Positions 19,337-29,455 of a DNA stretch of 64,000 nt are shown one piece after another. The stretch's first letter is position 1, and each line of letters opens with the position of its first letter. The position numbers and the translations under genes are program-made. The notes beneath the pieces were generated by a model that saw only the letters and a list, made by a program, of their open reading frames with translations, searched no databases and was not told the origin of the DNA. Origin of the DNA: Burkholderia pseudomultivorans (lineage in GTDB: Bacteria; Pseudomonadota; Gammaproteobacteria; Burkholderiales; Burkholderiaceae). Location of the stretch: assembly GCF_001718415.1 (NCBI RefSeq), contig NZ_CP013377.1, positions 682,001-746,000 on the forward strand, read 5' to 3'.

Positions 19337-20194
19337 TTGGGACTTTCGCTCGACATCGACCTGCTGCGCTCGTTCGTCGTCATCGCCGACGCCCGCGCGC
19401 TCAGCCGCGCGGCCTCGCGCATCGGCCGCACGCAGTCCGCGCTGAGCCAGCAGATGCGGCGGCTCGAAGCCATCGTCGACCAGCCGCTGTTCCAGCGCAC
19501 CGGGCGCGGCGTCGTGTTGACGAACCCCGGCGAGCGGCTGCTGGTGCACGCGCAGCGCATTCTGCGGCTGCACGACGAGGCGATGGCCGATCTGTGCGGC
19601 AAGGGCTTGTCGGGCAGCATCCGGTTCGGGTGTCCGGACGATTACGCGGCCGTGTTCCTGCCTTCGCTGCTGCGGCGGTTTTCGAGCCAGCATCCGCAGG
19701 CGCTCGTCGAAGTCGTGTGCGGTCCGACGCCGCGGCTGCTCGAACGACTGGAGAAGCGGGCGATCGATCTCGCGATGATTTCGCTGCCGGACGATGCGGC
19801 CAGCGACGATGTCATTCGCCGCGAGCAATTGGTGTGGGTCGGTTATCCGGGGCTCGTGTCCACGCATTTCGATCCGCTGCCGCTCGCGCTGTCCGATCCC
19901 GATACGCTCGATCATGTCGCGGCATGCGAAGCGTTGCAGCGCGCGAACCGGGACTACCGGATCGCGTATGCGAGCAGCAGTCTCGCCGGCCTGACCGCGC
20001 TGGTGCGGTCGGGGCAAGCGTTCGCCGTGCTCACGCAGACGGCCGTGCCGCCCGATCTCGCGATCCTCGACGGCGATCCGGGGCTGCCGCCGCTGCCGGC
20101 GGTCGGGATCACGCTGAAGTTCGATCGCAAGCGGCCGTCGCATCTGACCGCGGCGTTCGCCGAGCATATCCGGCAGGCGTTGCCGTTGCTGTGA
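19337..20194 (+). CDS. dgdR: LysR-type regulator of 2,2-dialkylglycine decarboxylase (DgdR)
   Basis: This LysR-family regulator (285 aa from the TTG at 19337) has an HTH over about residues 3-60 (ARALSRAASRIGRTQSALSQ) and an effector domain from about 85 to 280. AAGGAG at 19323-19328, eight bases upstream, supports the TTG start. An in-frame ATG at 19310 would add nine residues but has no ribosome binding site. It is transcribed away from dgdA, with about 105 bp between the two genes. In B. cepacia, DgdR represses dgdA and 2-methylalanine relieves this; I infer the same role here. Confidence 0.92.
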   Translation: MGLSLDIDLLRSFVVIADARALSRAASRIGRTQSALSQQMRRLEAIVDQPLFQRTGRGVVLTNPGERLLVHAQRILRLHDEAMADLCGKGLSGSIRFGCPDDYAAVFLPSLLRRFSSQHPQALVEVVCGPTPRLLERLEKRAIDLAMISLPDDAASDDVIRREQLVWVGYPGLVSTHFDPLPLALSDPDTLDHVAACEALQRANRDYRIAYASSSLAGLTALVRSGQAFAVLTQTAVPPDLAILDGDPGLPPLPAVGITLKFDRKRPSHLTAAFAEHIRQALPLL

Positions 20195-20214
20195 ATGGAG
20201 TGCGCGGCGTCCGG

Positions 20215-21006
20215 CTAATCCCCTGACGTTTCAAGCGCGCTCACCATCTCCTGCGCTGCGCGCTGCAACTCCGGCAGGAAGCGGCGCACCGCGTCCGCCG
20301 GCGTGATCGCCTGTTCGAGGTAGATCACGTTCAGCGCCGCGATCACGCGCCCGTGCGCGCCGATCGCCACGGCGAGCGAACCGATCTTGCGCTGGTCGGC
20401 CCAGTCGCCGTGATTCGAGCCGAAGCCGTCGGCACGCGTTTGCCGCACCAGGTTGCGGATGAACGCGCTGTCCGACGCGAGCCGCTGTTGTTGTTCGCCG
20501 CCGGCGCCGGCGCGCAGCAGGTCGAGAATATCCTCGCGCTCCGCGTCCTGGCACGACGCGAAGTAGATGCGCCCCGATGCGGTCAACAGCATCGGCAACC
20601 GGCGCCCGACCATCGAACGATGAAACGACAACGGGCTGAAGCGATGCGTCGTCTCGCGGATGATCATCGAATCGCCGTCCGGCGTCGTCAGGTCCGACGG
20701 CCACACGATGCGCTGCAGCAGCCCGGCCATGATCGGCGGCGCGACGGTGGCGATGTGCTCGTCGTCGGTGAACCCTTCGCTGAGCGTGCGCACGCGCAGC
20801 GTCAGGCGAAACGTGTCGTCGGAATCGCTGCGCCGCACGAACCCGCTGTCGATCAGCGTCTCCAGCAGCCGACGCACGGTCGTGCGGTGAAGCCCCGTTG
20901 CGTCGCTCAACTGCTGGCTCGTCGCGCGACCGTTTTCCAGCGCGTTGAGCGCCTGCAGCACCAGCAGGCCGCGCGACAACCCTCGAACATTTGCGTACTT
21001 GCTCAT
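20215..21006 (-). CDS. mhpR: IclR-type regulator of the mhp operon (MhpR)
   Basis: The 263-residue protein has an IclR winged helix at about residues 10-70 (NGRATSQQLSDATGLHRTTVRRL). An IclR effector domain follows at about 85-260. It is divergent from mhpA with 192 bp between starts. A site matching the E. coli MhpR operator pattern lies in that gap at 21033-21047. MhpR proteins activate mhp genes in response to 3-hydroxyphenylpropionate, so activation here is expected from orthology and position. The start ATG at 21006 gives the usual MSKYANVRGLSRGL N-terminus. Its 3' end faces dgdR, with only 20 bases between stops. Confidence 0.92.
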   Translation of the reverse strand: MSKYANVRGLSRGLLVLQALNALENGRATSQQLSDATGLHRTTVRRLLETLIDSGFVRRSDSDDTFRLTLRVRTLSEGFTDDEHIATVAPPIMAGLLQRIVWPSDLTTPDGDSMIIRETTHRFSPLSFHRSMVGRRLPMLLTASGRIYFASCQDAEREDILDLLRAGAGGEQQQRLASDSAFIRNLVRQTRADGFGSNHGDWADQRKIGSLAVAIGAHGRVIAALNVIYLEQAITPADAVRRFLPELQRAAQEMVSALETSGD

Positions 21007-21032
21007 CTAAAAATGTCTTTCAAATCAACGGC

Positions 21033-21047
21033 GTGCATCCCGTGCAC
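21033..21047 (+). promoter_or_regulatory. MhpR operator
   Basis: GTGCAT-CCC-GTGCAC matches the palindromic form GTGCAC-CTG-GTGCAC that I recall for the E. coli MhpR site, with one arm mismatch. Its centre at 21040 is 58 bases before the start predicted from the promoter at 21063-21091. This is the same -58 placement reported for E. coli. Confidence 0.75.
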
Positions 21048-21062
21048 ATTTGGCTGAAATTG

Positions 21063-21091
21063 TTGAGCGCGGATTTGCCGCTCCCTAGACT
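21063..21091 (+). promoter_or_regulatory. Sigma-70 promoter of mhpA
   Basis: TTGAGC (21063-21068) and TAGACT (21086-21091) with a 17-base spacer form a plausible promoter whose start would be near 21098. This leaves a leader of about 100 bases. Imperfect boxes fit an activator-dependent promoter. Confidence 0.6.
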
Positions 21092-21198
21092 TGCCTCCAT
21101 CCCGCCGCCGACACGACGCGACACGGAACCCGCGAAACGTCCGGCCGGAATCCATCGGCATACGCAGCGACCGCCGAGTCGCGCGAGGAAGGAGACAC

Positions 21199-23055
21199 AT
21201 GAACCCCGCATCCAGTCCAGCCGCGCAGCGCGAGCCGCGCGGTGCGCTTTCCACCGACGTCGCGATCATCGGCGCTGGCCCGGTCGGCCTGATGATCGCC
21301 AACATTCTGGGCCTTCAGGGCGTGCGTGTCACGCTGATCGAGAAGCTCGAACGGATCATCGACTATCCTCGCGCGATTGGTCTGGATGACGAAGCATTGC
21401 GCGTGTTCCAGTCGATCGGCCTGGCCGACGCACTCGTGCCGCATACGACGCCCGATCACTGGATGCGCTTCGTGACGAAGGACGGCCGCTGCTTTGCATC
21501 GATCGAGCCGCGCACCGACGAATTCGGCTGGCCGCGCCGCAATGCGTTCATCCAGCCGCTCGCGGATCGCGTGCTCCACGAAGGCCTCGCGCGTTTTCCG
21601 CAGGTTCAGGTGCTGTTCGGGCACAGCGTCGCATCGTTCGCGCAGGACGCCGACGGCGTCAGCATCGACGTGGACGATGCGGCTGGCGAACGCCGAACCG
21701 TGCGCGCCGCATACATGGTCGGCGCGGACGGCGGCAACAGCTTCGTGCGCCGCGTGCTGAACGTGCCGTTCGAAGGACGCACGAAGCCGAACCAGTGGAT
21801 CGTCGTGGACGTGCGCAACGATCCGATCGGTTCGCCGCATATCTATCTGCATTGCGACCACGAACGGCCGTACGTGTCGGCGGCGCTGCCGCACGGGATT
21901 CGCCGCTTCGAGTTCATGGTGATGCCCGGCGAGACCGAGGAGGAACTGTCGAAACCCGAAAACATGGCCGCGCTGATTCGCAAGGTGGTCGCGGATCCGG
22001 ACGCGGTCGACTACATCCGCAAGCGCGTCTATACGCACAACGCGCGCCTCGCGTCGACGTTCCATGTCGGCCGCGTACTGCTCGCGGGCGACGCCGCGCA
22101 CATCATGCCGGTGTGGCAGGGGCAGGGCTACAACAGCGGGATCCGCGACGCGAACAATCTCGGCTGGAAGCTCGCGATGGTCGCGAAGGGGCTGGCCGAT
22201 AGCCGCCTGCTCGACACCTATACCGTCGAGCGCCGCGCGCATGCGCGCTCGATGATCCATCTTTCCGAGGTGGCGGGCGACATCTTCGCGCCGACCACGC
22301 GTTTCGGCGCGCGCTTTCGCGACACGTTCGTGCGTGCGCTGAACCTGTTTCCGGCGGTCAAGCGCTATTTCGTCGAGATGCGCTTCAAGCCGATGCCGCG
22401 TTACGAAGCGGGCGCGGTGTTGCTGCCGGCGTACGCGCCGCGGCACGGCTGGCTTGCGCGCGTGCTCGAACGATCGGGCAATTCCGCGCCGGGCCGGCTG
22501 CTCGGCCTGATGAGCGAAAAGCGCGACTCGCTGCTCGGCCGGCTCGCATACGGCCGCGATCCGTTCGCGGCGTCGCCGGTCGGGCGCATGTTCATCCAGC
22601 CGCGCGTGCGGCTGGCCGATGGCCGCACCGTGCTGCTCGACGACGCGATCGGCAACGGCTTCGTCGTACTCGGCTGGGGTGCCGACCCGACCTTCGGCAT
22701 GACGCCGCAGGCGCGCGCGCTGTGGGCACGGATCGGCGGCCGCTTCGCGATCGCGAAGCCGGACGCGCAGCTTGCCTACACCGACGACGTCCCCGCCGAC
22801 GTGCTCGCGATCGGCGATGCCACGGGCCGGCTGAAGGACTGGTTCAGCCGCCTGCCGGAGTCGGTCGTGCTGCTGCGTCCCGATCGTTTCGTCGCGGGCG
22901 TGTGCACGCCGCAGCAGGTGTCCGCGGCCATCGTCGAGCTCGCGGTCAAGCTCGGCGTCACCGATGACGCGCAGCACGAGCACGGCGACGTTTCGTCTTC
23001 GTCACAACGCCCGGCGTGCGATCGCCTCGTCGTCGCGCAAACGGCAGGAGCATGA
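21199..23055 (+). CDS. mhpA: 3-(3-hydroxyphenyl)propionate hydroxylase
   Basis: This FAD- and NADH-dependent class A monooxygenase (618 aa) hydroxylates 3-(3-hydroxyphenyl)propionate or 3-hydroxycinnamate to the 2,3-diol, the first pathway step. FAD binding is shown by [19 protein letters not shown] at residues about 25-43. The DG region appears as [12 protein letters not shown], and [20 protein letters not shown] is the GD motif. The protein is some 60 residues longer than the roughly 554-residue E. coli enzyme, the extra length lying mostly at both ends, with a serine-rich tail ([12 protein letters not shown]). GGAGAC five bases upstream supports ATG 21199. It opens the mhpABDFETC operon. 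Confidence 0.95.
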   Translation: MNPASSPAAQREPRGALSTDVAIIGAGPVGLMIANILGLQGVRVTLIEKLERIIDYPRAIGLDDEALRVFQSIGLADALVPHTTPDHWMRFVTKDGRCFASIEPRTDEFGWPRRNAFIQPLADRVLHEGLARFPQVQVLFGHSVASFAQDADGVSIDVDDAAGERRTVRAAYMVGADGGNSFVRRVLNVPFEGRTKPNQWIVVDVRNDPIGSPHIYLHCDHERPYVSAALPHGIRRFEFMVMPGETEEELSKPENMAALIRKVVADPDAVDYIRKRVYTHNARLASTFHVGRVLLAGDAAHIMPVWQGQGYNSGIRDANNLGWKLAMVAKGLADSRLLDTYTVERRAHARSMIHLSEVAGDIFAPTTRFGARFRDTFVRALNLFPAVKRYFVEMRFKPMPRYEAGAVLLPAYAPRHGWLARVLERSGNSAPGRLLGLMSEKRDSLLGRLAYGRDPFAASPVGRMFIQPRVRLADGRTVLLDDAIGNGFVVLGWGADPTFGMTPQARALWARIGGRFAIAKPDAQLAYTDDVPADVLAIGDATGRLKDWFSRLPESVVLLRPDRFVAGVCTPQQVSAAIVELAVKLGVTDDAQHEHGDVSSSSQRPACDRLVVAQTAGA

Positions 23056-23057
23056 GT

Positions 23058-24017
23058 ATGCCGATTCATCTCGAATGTCTTTCCCATACGCCGCTGCACG
23101 GCTACTTCGATCCGGTGCCCGGCGTGGTCGCCGAAGTCGAGCGGATCGGACGGGCCGCGCGCGAACGCGTCGAGCGTTTCCGGCCCGACCTGATCGTCGC
23201 GTTCGCGCCCGATCACTTCAACGGTTTCTTCTACGACATGATGCCGCCGTTCTGCATCGGCGCGCGTGCCGACGCGATCGGCGACTTCGCGAGCCTGGCC
23301 GGCGCGCTGCCGGTGCCGGCCGAACTCGCGCACGCGCTGGCGGAAAGCGTGCTGGCTGCCGACGTCGATGTCGCGCTGTCGTACCGGATGCAGGTCGACC
23401 ACGGCTGCGCACAGGCGCTCGAAGTGCTGACCGGCGGCCTCGATCGTTATCCGGTGATTCCGGTGTTCATCAACTCGGTTGCGCCGCCGATGGCGACGCT
23501 GCGCCGCGCGCGCCTGCTCGGCGACGCGATCGGCCGGCATTTCGCGCGCACCGGCCAGCGCGTGCTGGTGGTCGGCTCGGGCGGCATCTCGCACGAGCCG
23601 CCGGTGCCGGAACTGATCGGCGCGACGCCCGAAGTGGCGGAGCGGCTGATCGCCGGGCGCAATCCGTCGGCCGAATCGCGCGCGGCGCGCCAGGCGCGCA
23701 CGGTCGCCGCCGCCCGTTCGTTTGCCGCCGGCGACAGCCCGCTGCACCCGCTGAATCCCGAATGGGATCGCGCGTTTCTCGCGCAGCTCGAGTCCGGCGA
23801 GCTGGCCGCGCTGGACGGCGTGACCAACGACGCGATCACGCGCGACGGCGGCAAGTCCGCGCACGAGATCCGCACGTGGGTGGCCGCGTTCGGCGCGCTC
23901 GCCGCGTATGGCCCGTATCGCGCGTCGCTCGACTACTACCGTGCGATCCCCGAGTGGATCGCCGGCTTCGCCACCATGCATGCCACGCCGTCGACTGCCG
24001 TCGCGGCGGCGGCGTGA
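23058..24017 (+). CDS. mhpB: 2,3-dihydroxyphenylpropionate 1,2-dioxygenase
   Basis: This extradiol ring-cleavage enzyme (319 aa, class III LigB type, Fe(II)) opens 2,3-dihydroxyphenylpropionate to 2-hydroxy-6-ketonona-2,4-dienedioate. [20 protein letters not shown] matches the MhpB N-terminus. Active-site histidines are expected in [12 protein letters not shown] and in the [12 protein letters not shown] segment. Two ATGs are possible: 23052 overlaps the mhpA stop but is only 1 base from the GGAG, whereas 23058 has normal spacing, so I chose 23058. The gene is translationally close to mhpA and followed by mhpD after 20 bases. Confidence 0.95.
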   Translation: MPIHLECLSHTPLHGYFDPVPGVVAEVERIGRAARERVERFRPDLIVAFAPDHFNGFFYDMMPPFCIGARADAIGDFASLAGALPVPAELAHALAESVLAADVDVALSYRMQVDHGCAQALEVLTGGLDRYPVIPVFINSVAPPMATLRRARLLGDAIGRHFARTGQRVLVVGSGGISHEPPVPELIGATPEVAERLIAGRNPSAESRAARQARTVAAARSFAAGDSPLHPLNPEWDRAFLAQLESGELAALDGVTNDAITRDGGKSAHEIRTWVAAFGALAAYGPYRASLDYYRAIPEWIAGFATMHATPSTAVAAAA

Positions 24018-24037
24018 CCGAACTTCAGGAGACCTGG

Positions 24038-24841
24038 ATGTCCGATTCGAACCTTGTGACGGCACTGGCGGCGCGACTGCGCGAAGCCGAGGCGTCGCGC
24101 AGCACGATCGCGCCCGTGCGCGGCGAGCCCGCTGCGGGCGGCATCGCGCTCGACGACGTAAACACCGCCTACGCAGTACAGCAGGCCAACGTCGACGCGC
24201 GCGTCGCCGCCGGCGAGCGCGTCGTCGGCCGCAAGATCGGCCTCACGTCGCGCGCGGTGCAGCAGCAGCTGGGCGTCGACCAGCCCGACTTCGGCGCGCT
24301 GTTCGCGTCGATGGCGTACGGCGACAGCGAGCCGATCCCGCTGTCGACGCTGATCCAGCCGAAGGTCGAGGCCGAGATCGCGCTGGTGCTCGAGCGCGAT
24401 CTCATGCACGACAGGCACACCTTCGCCGACATCCTGCGTGCGAGCGCCTATGCGCTCGCCGCGATCGAGGTCGTCGACAGCCGCATCGAGAACTGGAACA
24501 TCCGCTTCGTCGACACGGTCGCCGACAACGCGTCGAGCGCGCGCTTCGTGCTCGGCAGCCGGCCGGTGCCGCTGTCGCAACTCGACCTGACGGCCTGCGC
24601 GATGACGCTCTCGCGCGACGGCGAGGTGCTGTCCGAAGGCAGCGGCGCCGCATGCCTCGGCAATCCGCTGAACGCGGCCGTGTGGCTGGCCGACCGGATG
24701 GCGCAGCTCGGCACGCCGCTGCGCGCGGGCGACGTGGTGCTGACGGGCGCGCTCGGCCCGATGGTCGCGGTGCGCGAAGCCGGCACCCATGTCGCGCAGA
24801 TCGACGGGCTCGGCAGCGTCCGGGCAACTTTTACGGCTTAA
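24038..24841 (+). CDS. mhpD: 2-keto-4-pentenoate hydratase
   Basis: The product (267 aa) hydrates 2-hydroxypenta-2,4-dienoate to 4-hydroxy-2-oxopentanoate, after MhpC has released it. It is a member of the fumarylacetoacetate-hydrolase-like fold. [21 protein letters not shown] and the acidic metal-ligand segment [14 protein letters not shown] (about residues 108-121) are typical, followed by [30 protein letters not shown] upstream supports ATG 24038. It is the third gene of the operon, 13 bases before mhpF. Confidence 0.95.
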   Translation: MSDSNLVTALAARLREAEASRSTIAPVRGEPAAGGIALDDVNTAYAVQQANVDARVAAGERVVGRKIGLTSRAVQQQLGVDQPDFGALFASMAYGDSEPIPLSTLIQPKVEAEIALVLERDLMHDRHTFADILRASAYALAAIEVVDSRIENWNIRFVDTVADNASSARFVLGSRPVPLSQLDLTACAMTLSRDGEVLSEGSGAACLGNPLNAAVWLADRMAQLGTPLRAGDVVLTGALGPMVAVREAGTHVAQIDGLGSVRATFTA

Positions 24842-24854
24842 CCGAGGCATTCGC

Positions 24855-25796
24855 ATGGCTTCCGAAAAACTCAAGGTGGCGATCATCGGCTCCGGCAACA
24901 TCGGCACGGACCTGATGATCAAGATCCTCCGTCATGGCAGGCATCTGGAAATGGCGGCGATGGTCGGCATCGACGCGAACTCGGACGGTCTCGCGCGCGC
25001 CGCGCGGCTCGGCATCGCGACCACGCACGAAGGCGTCGAAGGGCTCACGCGCCTGCCGGTGTTCGACCGGATCGACTTCGTGTTCGACGCAACCTCCGCC
25101 GGCGCGCACGTGCGCAACGACGCGCTGCTGCGCGCGCTCCGGCCGTCGATCCGGATGATCGACCTGACGCCGGCCGCGATCGGCCCGTACTGCGTGCCGG
25201 TCGTCAATCTCGACGCGCACATCGACGCGCCGAACGTAAACATGGTCACCTGCGGCGGCCAGGCGACGATTCCAATCGTCGCAGCCGTGTCGCGCGTCGC
25301 GCCCGTGCACTACGCGGAAATCGTCGCGTCGATCAGCAGCAGGTCGGCCGGCCCCGGCACGCGCGCGAACATCGACGAATTCACCGAGACGACGTCGAAG
25401 GCGATCGAGGCGGTCGGCGGCGCGGCGAAGGGCAAGGCGATCATCGTGCTGAACCCGGCCGAGCCGCCGCTGATGATGCGCGACACCGTCTATACGCTGT
25501 CCGCGCTCGCGTCCCGCGACGCGATCGAGGCGTCGATCGAGGACACCGTCGCGAAGGTGCACGCGTACGTGCCCGGCTATCGGCTGAAGCAGAAGGTGCA
25601 GTTCGACGAGATTCCGGCGCATGCGCCGCTCCATATCCCGGGCCTGGGCCGCTTCAGCGGGCTGAAGACGTCGGTGTTCGTCGAAGTCGAAGGCGCCGCG
25701 CACTACCTGCCTGCGTACGCGGGCAATCTCGACATCATGACTTCCGCCGCGCTCGCGACCGCCGAACGCATGGCGCAGGCGCGCGTGAGCGCGTAA
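24855..25796 (+). CDS. mhpF: Acetaldehyde dehydrogenase (acylating)
   Basis: This NAD- and CoA-dependent enzyme (313 aa) turns acetaldehyde from the MhpE aldolase into acetyl-CoA. It forms a channelling complex with MhpE. The Rossmann motif is [14 protein letters not shown] at residues about 10-23, and the catalytic cysteine lies in [14 protein letters not shown] near residue 130. [20 protein letters not shown] lies in the C-terminal half. The frame extends upstream, but [10 protein letters not shown] at 24855 matches family starts. It is immediately followed by mhpE (13-base gap), in line with their complex. Confidence 0.96.
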   Translation: MASEKLKVAIIGSGNIGTDLMIKILRHGRHLEMAAMVGIDANSDGLARAARLGIATTHEGVEGLTRLPVFDRIDFVFDATSAGAHVRNDALLRALRPSIRMIDLTPAAIGPYCVPVVNLDAHIDAPNVNMVTCGGQATIPIVAAVSRVAPVHYAEIVASISSRSAGPGTRANIDEFTETTSKAIEAVGGAAKGKAIIVLNPAEPPLMMRDTVYTLSALASRDAIEASIEDTVAKVHAYVPGYRLKQKVQFDEIPAHAPLHIPGLGRFSGLKTSVFVEVEGAAHYLPAYAGNLDIMTSAALATAERMAQARVSA

Positions 25797-25809
25797 GGAG
25801 CATCCGGCG

Positions 25810-26829
25810 ATGAGCAAGAAAATCTATATCTCCGACGTCACGCTGCGCGACGGCAGCCATGCGATCCGGCATCAGTACTCGATCGCGAACGTGCAGGACA
25901 TCGCACGCGCGCTCGATCGTGCGAAGGTGGACAGCATCGAGGTCGCGCACGGCGACGGCCTGCAAGGCTCGAGCTTCAACTACGGCTTCGGCGCGCACAG
26001 CGATCTCGAATGGATCGAGGCGGTGGCCGAGGTGGTCACGCACGCGAAGATCGCGACGCTGCTGCTGCCGGGCATCGGCACGATCCACGACCTGAAGGCC
26101 GCCTACGACGCCGGCGCGCGCATCGTGCGCGTCGCGACGCACTGCACCGAGGCGGACATCTCGAAGCAGCACATCGAATATGCGCGCGCGCTCGGGATGG
26201 ACACGGTCGGCTTCCTGATGATGAGCCACATGACCACGCCGGAGAACCTGGCCGTCGAGGCGAAGAAGATGGAAAGCTATGGCGCGAACTGCATCTACGT
26301 CGTCGATTCGGGCGGCGCGCTGACGATGCGCGACGTGCGCGACCGGTTCCGCGCGGTGAAGGCCGTGCTGAAGCCCGAGACGCAGACGGGCATGCACGCG
26401 CATCACAACCTGTCGCTCGGCGTCGCGAACTCGATCGTCGCGGTCGAGGAGGGCTGCGACCGGATCGATGCGTCGCTCGCGGGCATGGGCGCGGGCGCGG
26501 GCAACGCGCCGCTCGAGGTGTTCGTGGCGGCGGCCGAGCGGATGGGCTGGAACCATGGCACCGATCTCTACACGCTGATGGACGCGGCCGACGACATCGT
26601 GCGGCCGCTGCAGGACCGTCCGGTGCGCGTCGATCGCGAGACGCTCGCGCTCGGTTACGCGGGCGTGTATTCGAGCTTCCTGCGTCATGCGGAGGTGGCC
26701 GCGAAGAAGTACGGGCTGAAGACGGTCGACATCCTCGTCGAGCTGGGCAGGCGCCGGATGGTCGGCGGGCAGGAGGACATGATCGTCGACGTTGCGCTCG
26801 ATCTGAAGAAGCGCGGCCACGCCGCATAA
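25810..26829 (+). CDS. mhpE: 4-hydroxy-2-oxovalerate aldolase
   Basis: This metal-dependent class II aldolase (339 aa) splits 4-hydroxy-2-oxopentanoate to pyruvate and acetaldehyde, which passes to MhpF. The HMGL-like barrel starts with [17 protein letters not shown] (catalytic Arg-Asp and His), and the metal site appears in [14 protein letters not shown] near residue 200. The C-terminal communication domain contains [13 protein letters not shown]. The start lies after AAGGAGCATCCGGCG. An inverted repeat (GGACCGC ... GCGGTCC, about 26834-26863) follows the stop and may modulate expression of the transporter gene. Confidence 0.96.
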   Translation: MSKKIYISDVTLRDGSHAIRHQYSIANVQDIARALDRAKVDSIEVAHGDGLQGSSFNYGFGAHSDLEWIEAVAEVVTHAKIATLLLPGIGTIHDLKAAYDAGARIVRVATHCTEADISKQHIEYARALGMDTVGFLMMSHMTTPENLAVEAKKMESYGANCIYVVDSGGALTMRDVRDRFRAVKAVLKPETQTGMHAHHNLSLGVANSIVAVEEGCDRIDASLAGMGAGAGNAPLEVFVAAAERMGWNHGTDLYTLMDAADDIVRPLQDRPVRVDRETLALGYAGVYSSFLRHAEVAAKKYGLKTVDILVELGRRRMVGGQEDMIVDVALDLKKRGHAA

Positions 26830-26918
26830 GAACGGACCGCAGGGCCGCGCACGACGCGGTCCGATCCATGACAGCCGCCGACAAGAGCGGCCTGCATATC
26901 GATCATTGGAGACTTTGG

Positions 26919-28166
26919 ATGAATACGTCACGAAAGGAAGGCGGCACCGCGCGAAACGGGCACGCAACGATCGCGTTGTGTCTGGCGATCGCGTTGCTCG
27001 AAGGGCTGGACCTGCAATCGGCCGGCGTGGCCGGCCCGCGCATGGCGAAGGAGTTCTCGCTCGCCGTCGCGCAGATGGGCTGGGCATTCAGCGCGGGCGC
27101 GATCGGCCTGCTGCCGGGCGCCGCGTTCGGCGGCCGGCTCGCCGATCGCTTCGGTCGCAAGCGCGTGCTGATGTGGTCGGTCGCGATGTTCGGCCTGTTC
27201 TCGCTCGCGACCACGCAGGTCTGGAGTTTCGAGAGCCTGCTCGTCGCGCGGCTGATGACGGGTTTCGGGCTGGGCGCCGCGATGCCGAACCTGATCGCGC
27301 TGTGCTCGGAAGCGGCCGGCCCGCAGCAGCGCAGCACCGCGGTCGGCGCGATGTACTGCGGGATGCCGTTCGGCGCGGCGATTGCCGCGGTGATCGGCAT
27401 CGCGAGCGCGGGCGATGCGAGCTGGCGCCATGTGTTCTATGTCGGCGGATTCGGGCCGCTCGTGATGGTGCCGCTGCTCGGCTTGTTCCTGCACGAATCG
27501 CAGCAGTTCGTGGCGACGCGATCGAGCGCTGCCGGCCGCGCTGCCGGCCTGCCCGGCGTGAGCGACGCGCTGTGGCGCTACGGCCGCGCGCGCACGACCG
27601 TCGCACTGTGGATCAGCTATCTCGGCACGCTGGTCGTGCTGTATTTCCTGATGAACTGGCTGCCGTCGATGGTGCTGTCGCGCGGGCTGACGCGCGTGCA
27701 GTCCAACGTCGTGCTGATGATGTTCAACATCGGCGGCGGAATCGGCGCGGTGACGATCGCGACGCTGATGGACCGCTTCGGGCGGCGCGGCACGGTGATC
27801 GGCATGTACGTCGGCGTAGGCGTCGCGCTGGCCACGCTCGCGAGCGCGGGCGGTGCGACGTCGATGGCGGTGGGCGGCCTGCTGTGCGGGCTGTTTCTGG
27901 TCGGCGGCCAGTCGGTGCTGTATGCGCTCGCCGGTCACGCGTATCCGACCGAAGTGCGCGGCACGGGCGTGGGCGCGGCTGTCGCGGTGGGGCGGCTCGG
28001 GTCGATTCTCGGGCCGCTGGTGGCAGGACAGCTGTTCGCGCTCGGTCAGAGCCCGTCGATGCTGGTGTCGGCCAGCATTCCGCTGGTCGTGATCGCCGCG
28101 GTGGCGGCGTTGACGGTGGTGGGCGCGTTCACGCAGCAGCGCGCGGGCGAGCCGCAGCGCGTTTAG
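26919..28166 (+). CDS. mhpT: MFS transporter for 3-hydroxyphenylpropionate (MhpT-like)
   Basis: The 415-residue protein has twelve predicted membrane segments and belongs to the aromatic-acid:H+ symporter branch of the major facilitator superfamily. The loop 2-3 motif GGRLADRFGRKRVLMWS and the first-helix aspartate motif ALLEGLDLQSAG are those of the MhpT/PcaK group. It would import the pathway substrate across the inner membrane. Its place inside the mhp operon, between mhpE and mhpC, supports the substrate. TTGGAG seven bases upstream supports ATG 26919. Confidence 0.92.
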   Translation: MNTSRKEGGTARNGHATIALCLAIALLEGLDLQSAGVAGPRMAKEFSLAVAQMGWAFSAGAIGLLPGAAFGGRLADRFGRKRVLMWSVAMFGLFSLATTQVWSFESLLVARLMTGFGLGAAMPNLIALCSEAAGPQQRSTAVGAMYCGMPFGAAIAAVIGIASAGDASWRHVFYVGGFGPLVMVPLLGLFLHESQQFVATRSSAAGRAAGLPGVSDALWRYGRARTTVALWISYLGTLVVLYFLMNWLPSMVLSRGLTRVQSNVVLMMFNIGGGIGAVTIATLMDRFGRRGTVIGMYVGVGVALATLASAGGATSMAVGGLLCGLFLVGGQSVLYALAGHAYPTEVRGTGVGAAVAVGRLGSILGPLVAGQLFALGQSPSMLVSASIPLVVIAAVAALTVVGAFTQQRAGEPQRV

Positions 28167-28238
28167 CGATTCGTGAGGGCCGCGCGCATGCGCGGTCCGC
28201 GATCGGGAACATTCATTTTTACGGAGAAGGACATCATC

Positions 28239-29114
28239 ATGACTGCGACGACTGCACCGATCACGGAAGCGTCCACGAGCCGGTTTGCGCGCGTGAAGGA
28301 CGGCGACCTCGAACTGCGGATCCACTACAACGACACGGGCGCCGGGCCGACCGGCGAAACGGTCGTGATGCTGCACGGCTCAGGCCCCGGCGCGAGCGGC
28401 TGGGCGAACTTCAACCGCAACGTCGAGCCGCTGGTCGCGGCCGGCTATCGCGTGATCCTGATGGACTGCCCGGGCTGGAGCAAGAGCGATCCGGTCGTCT
28501 GCACGTCGTCCCGCTCGGAACTCAACGGCCGCGTGCTGAAAGGGCTGCTCGACGAACTCGACATCGGGCGCGTGCATATTCTCGGCAACTCGATGGGCGG
28601 ACACAGCGCGGTGGCGTTCGCGCTAGGCAACCCGGAGCGGGTCGGCAAGCTCGTGCTGATGGGCGGCGGAACGGGCGGCCCGAGCAGCTTCGCGCCGATG
28701 CCGACCGAAGGCATCAAGCTGTTGCAGGGCCTGTATCGCGAGCCGACGATCGAGAACCTGAAGCGGATGATGAACGTGTTCGTCTACGATGCGAGCGCGA
28801 TCACGGACGAACTGATGAAGGCGCGCCTCGACAACATGCTCGCGCGGCGCGATCACCTCGAGAACTTCGTGAAGAGCCTCGCGGCGAATCCGAAGCAGTT
28901 CACCGACTACGGCCCGCGGCTAGGTGAAATCGCGGCGCCAACGCTCGTCATCTGGGGCCGCGACGACCGCTTCGTGCCGATGGATATCGGCCTGCGGCTG
29001 ATCGCCGGGATGCAGAACGCGCAACTGCACGTGTTCAACCGCTGCGGACATTGGGCGCAGTGGGAGCATGCGGATGCGTTCAACCGGATGGTGATCGATT
29101 TCCTGCAGCACTGA
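28239..29114 (+). CDS. mhpC: 2-hydroxy-6-ketonona-2,4-dienedioate hydrolase
   Basis: This alpha/beta-hydrolase (291 aa) cleaves the C-C bond of the meta-cleavage product made by MhpB, giving succinate (or fumarate) and 2-hydroxypentadienoate. The oxyanion loop is [14 protein letters not shown], the nucleophile elbow is [10 protein letters not shown] (Ser), the acid lies in WGRDDRFVP and the histidine in [12 protein letters not shown] 28239 follows GGAGAAGG at suitable distance. It is the last gene of the operon, ahead of a strong terminator. Having mhpC last rather than third differs from the E. coli order. Confidence 0.95.
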   Translation: MTATTAPITEASTSRFARVKDGDLELRIHYNDTGAGPTGETVVMLHGSGPGASGWANFNRNVEPLVAAGYRVILMDCPGWSKSDPVVCTSSRSELNGRVLKGLLDELDIGRVHILGNSMGGHSAVAFALGNPERVGKLVLMGGGTGGPSSFAPMPTEGIKLLQGLYREPTIENLKRMMNVFVYDASAITDELMKARLDNMLARRDHLENFVKSLAANPKQFTDYGPRLGEIAAPTLVIWGRDDRFVPMDIGLRLIAGMQNAQLHVFNRCGHWAQWEHADAFNRMVIDFLQH

Positions 29115-29160
29115 GGGCGCGTCGCGGGTTGCCTGCTGCCCGGCGCTTGCGGACACGAAA

Positions 29161-29197
29161 AAACCCGCGCGGCCTGACGCCGACGCGGGTTTCTTTT
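29161..29197. terminator. Bidirectional intrinsic terminator between mhpC and tRNA-Leu
   Basis: AAACCCGCG (29161-29169) and CGCGGGTTT (29184-29192) form a 9-bp GC-rich stem. TTTCTTTTT follows on the plus strand and a run of six T on the minus strand, so it can end both the mhp mRNA and the tRNA transcript. Confidence 0.85.
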
Positions 29198-29237
29198 TCC
29201 AGCCACGGACGTGTTCGCGACACGCCTGTATCGTTTC

Positions 29238-29322
29238 TGGTGCCGACGGCGAGACTCGAACTCGCACAGCTTTCGCCACTACCCCCTCAAGATAGCGTGT
29301 CTACCAATTTCACCACGTCGGC
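29238..29322 (-). tRNA. tRNA-Leu (anticodon GAG)
   Basis: The 85-base minus-strand sequence folds as a class II tRNA. The acceptor stem is GCCGACG paired with CGTCGGC, followed by encoded ACCA. The D-arm contains GGTAGACACGC, and the anticodon stem CTATC/GGTAG encloses TTGAGGG with GAG at the anticodon. A long variable arm (TGGCGAAAGCTGT region) is typical of leucine tRNAs, and the T-arm has GTTCGAGTC. It reads CUC and CUU codons. Confidence 0.97.
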
Positions 29323-29455
29323 ACGTCAAGGGGCGCAATTCTAGCGCCACATTGTGCGTTTGTGAAGAGGGCCGACGGATGCAGGCGCGCAAGCGATCCC
29401 GGTAAAATTCGTGCGATCGATCCGACGATCATCGCTACTGCCGCCCGCTTCCATC

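Noticed and set aside
26834..26863. Inverted repeat after mhpE as a terminator
   Set aside because: The GGACCGC/GCGGTCC repeat has no U-run and lies inside the operon before mhpT; it may stabilise mRNA but does not look like an operon end.
29238..29322. The tRNA-Leu gene as an integration site for a mobile island
   Set aside because: No integrase gene or duplicated tRNA 3' end was seen nearby, and the flanking operons are ordinary Burkholderia genes.
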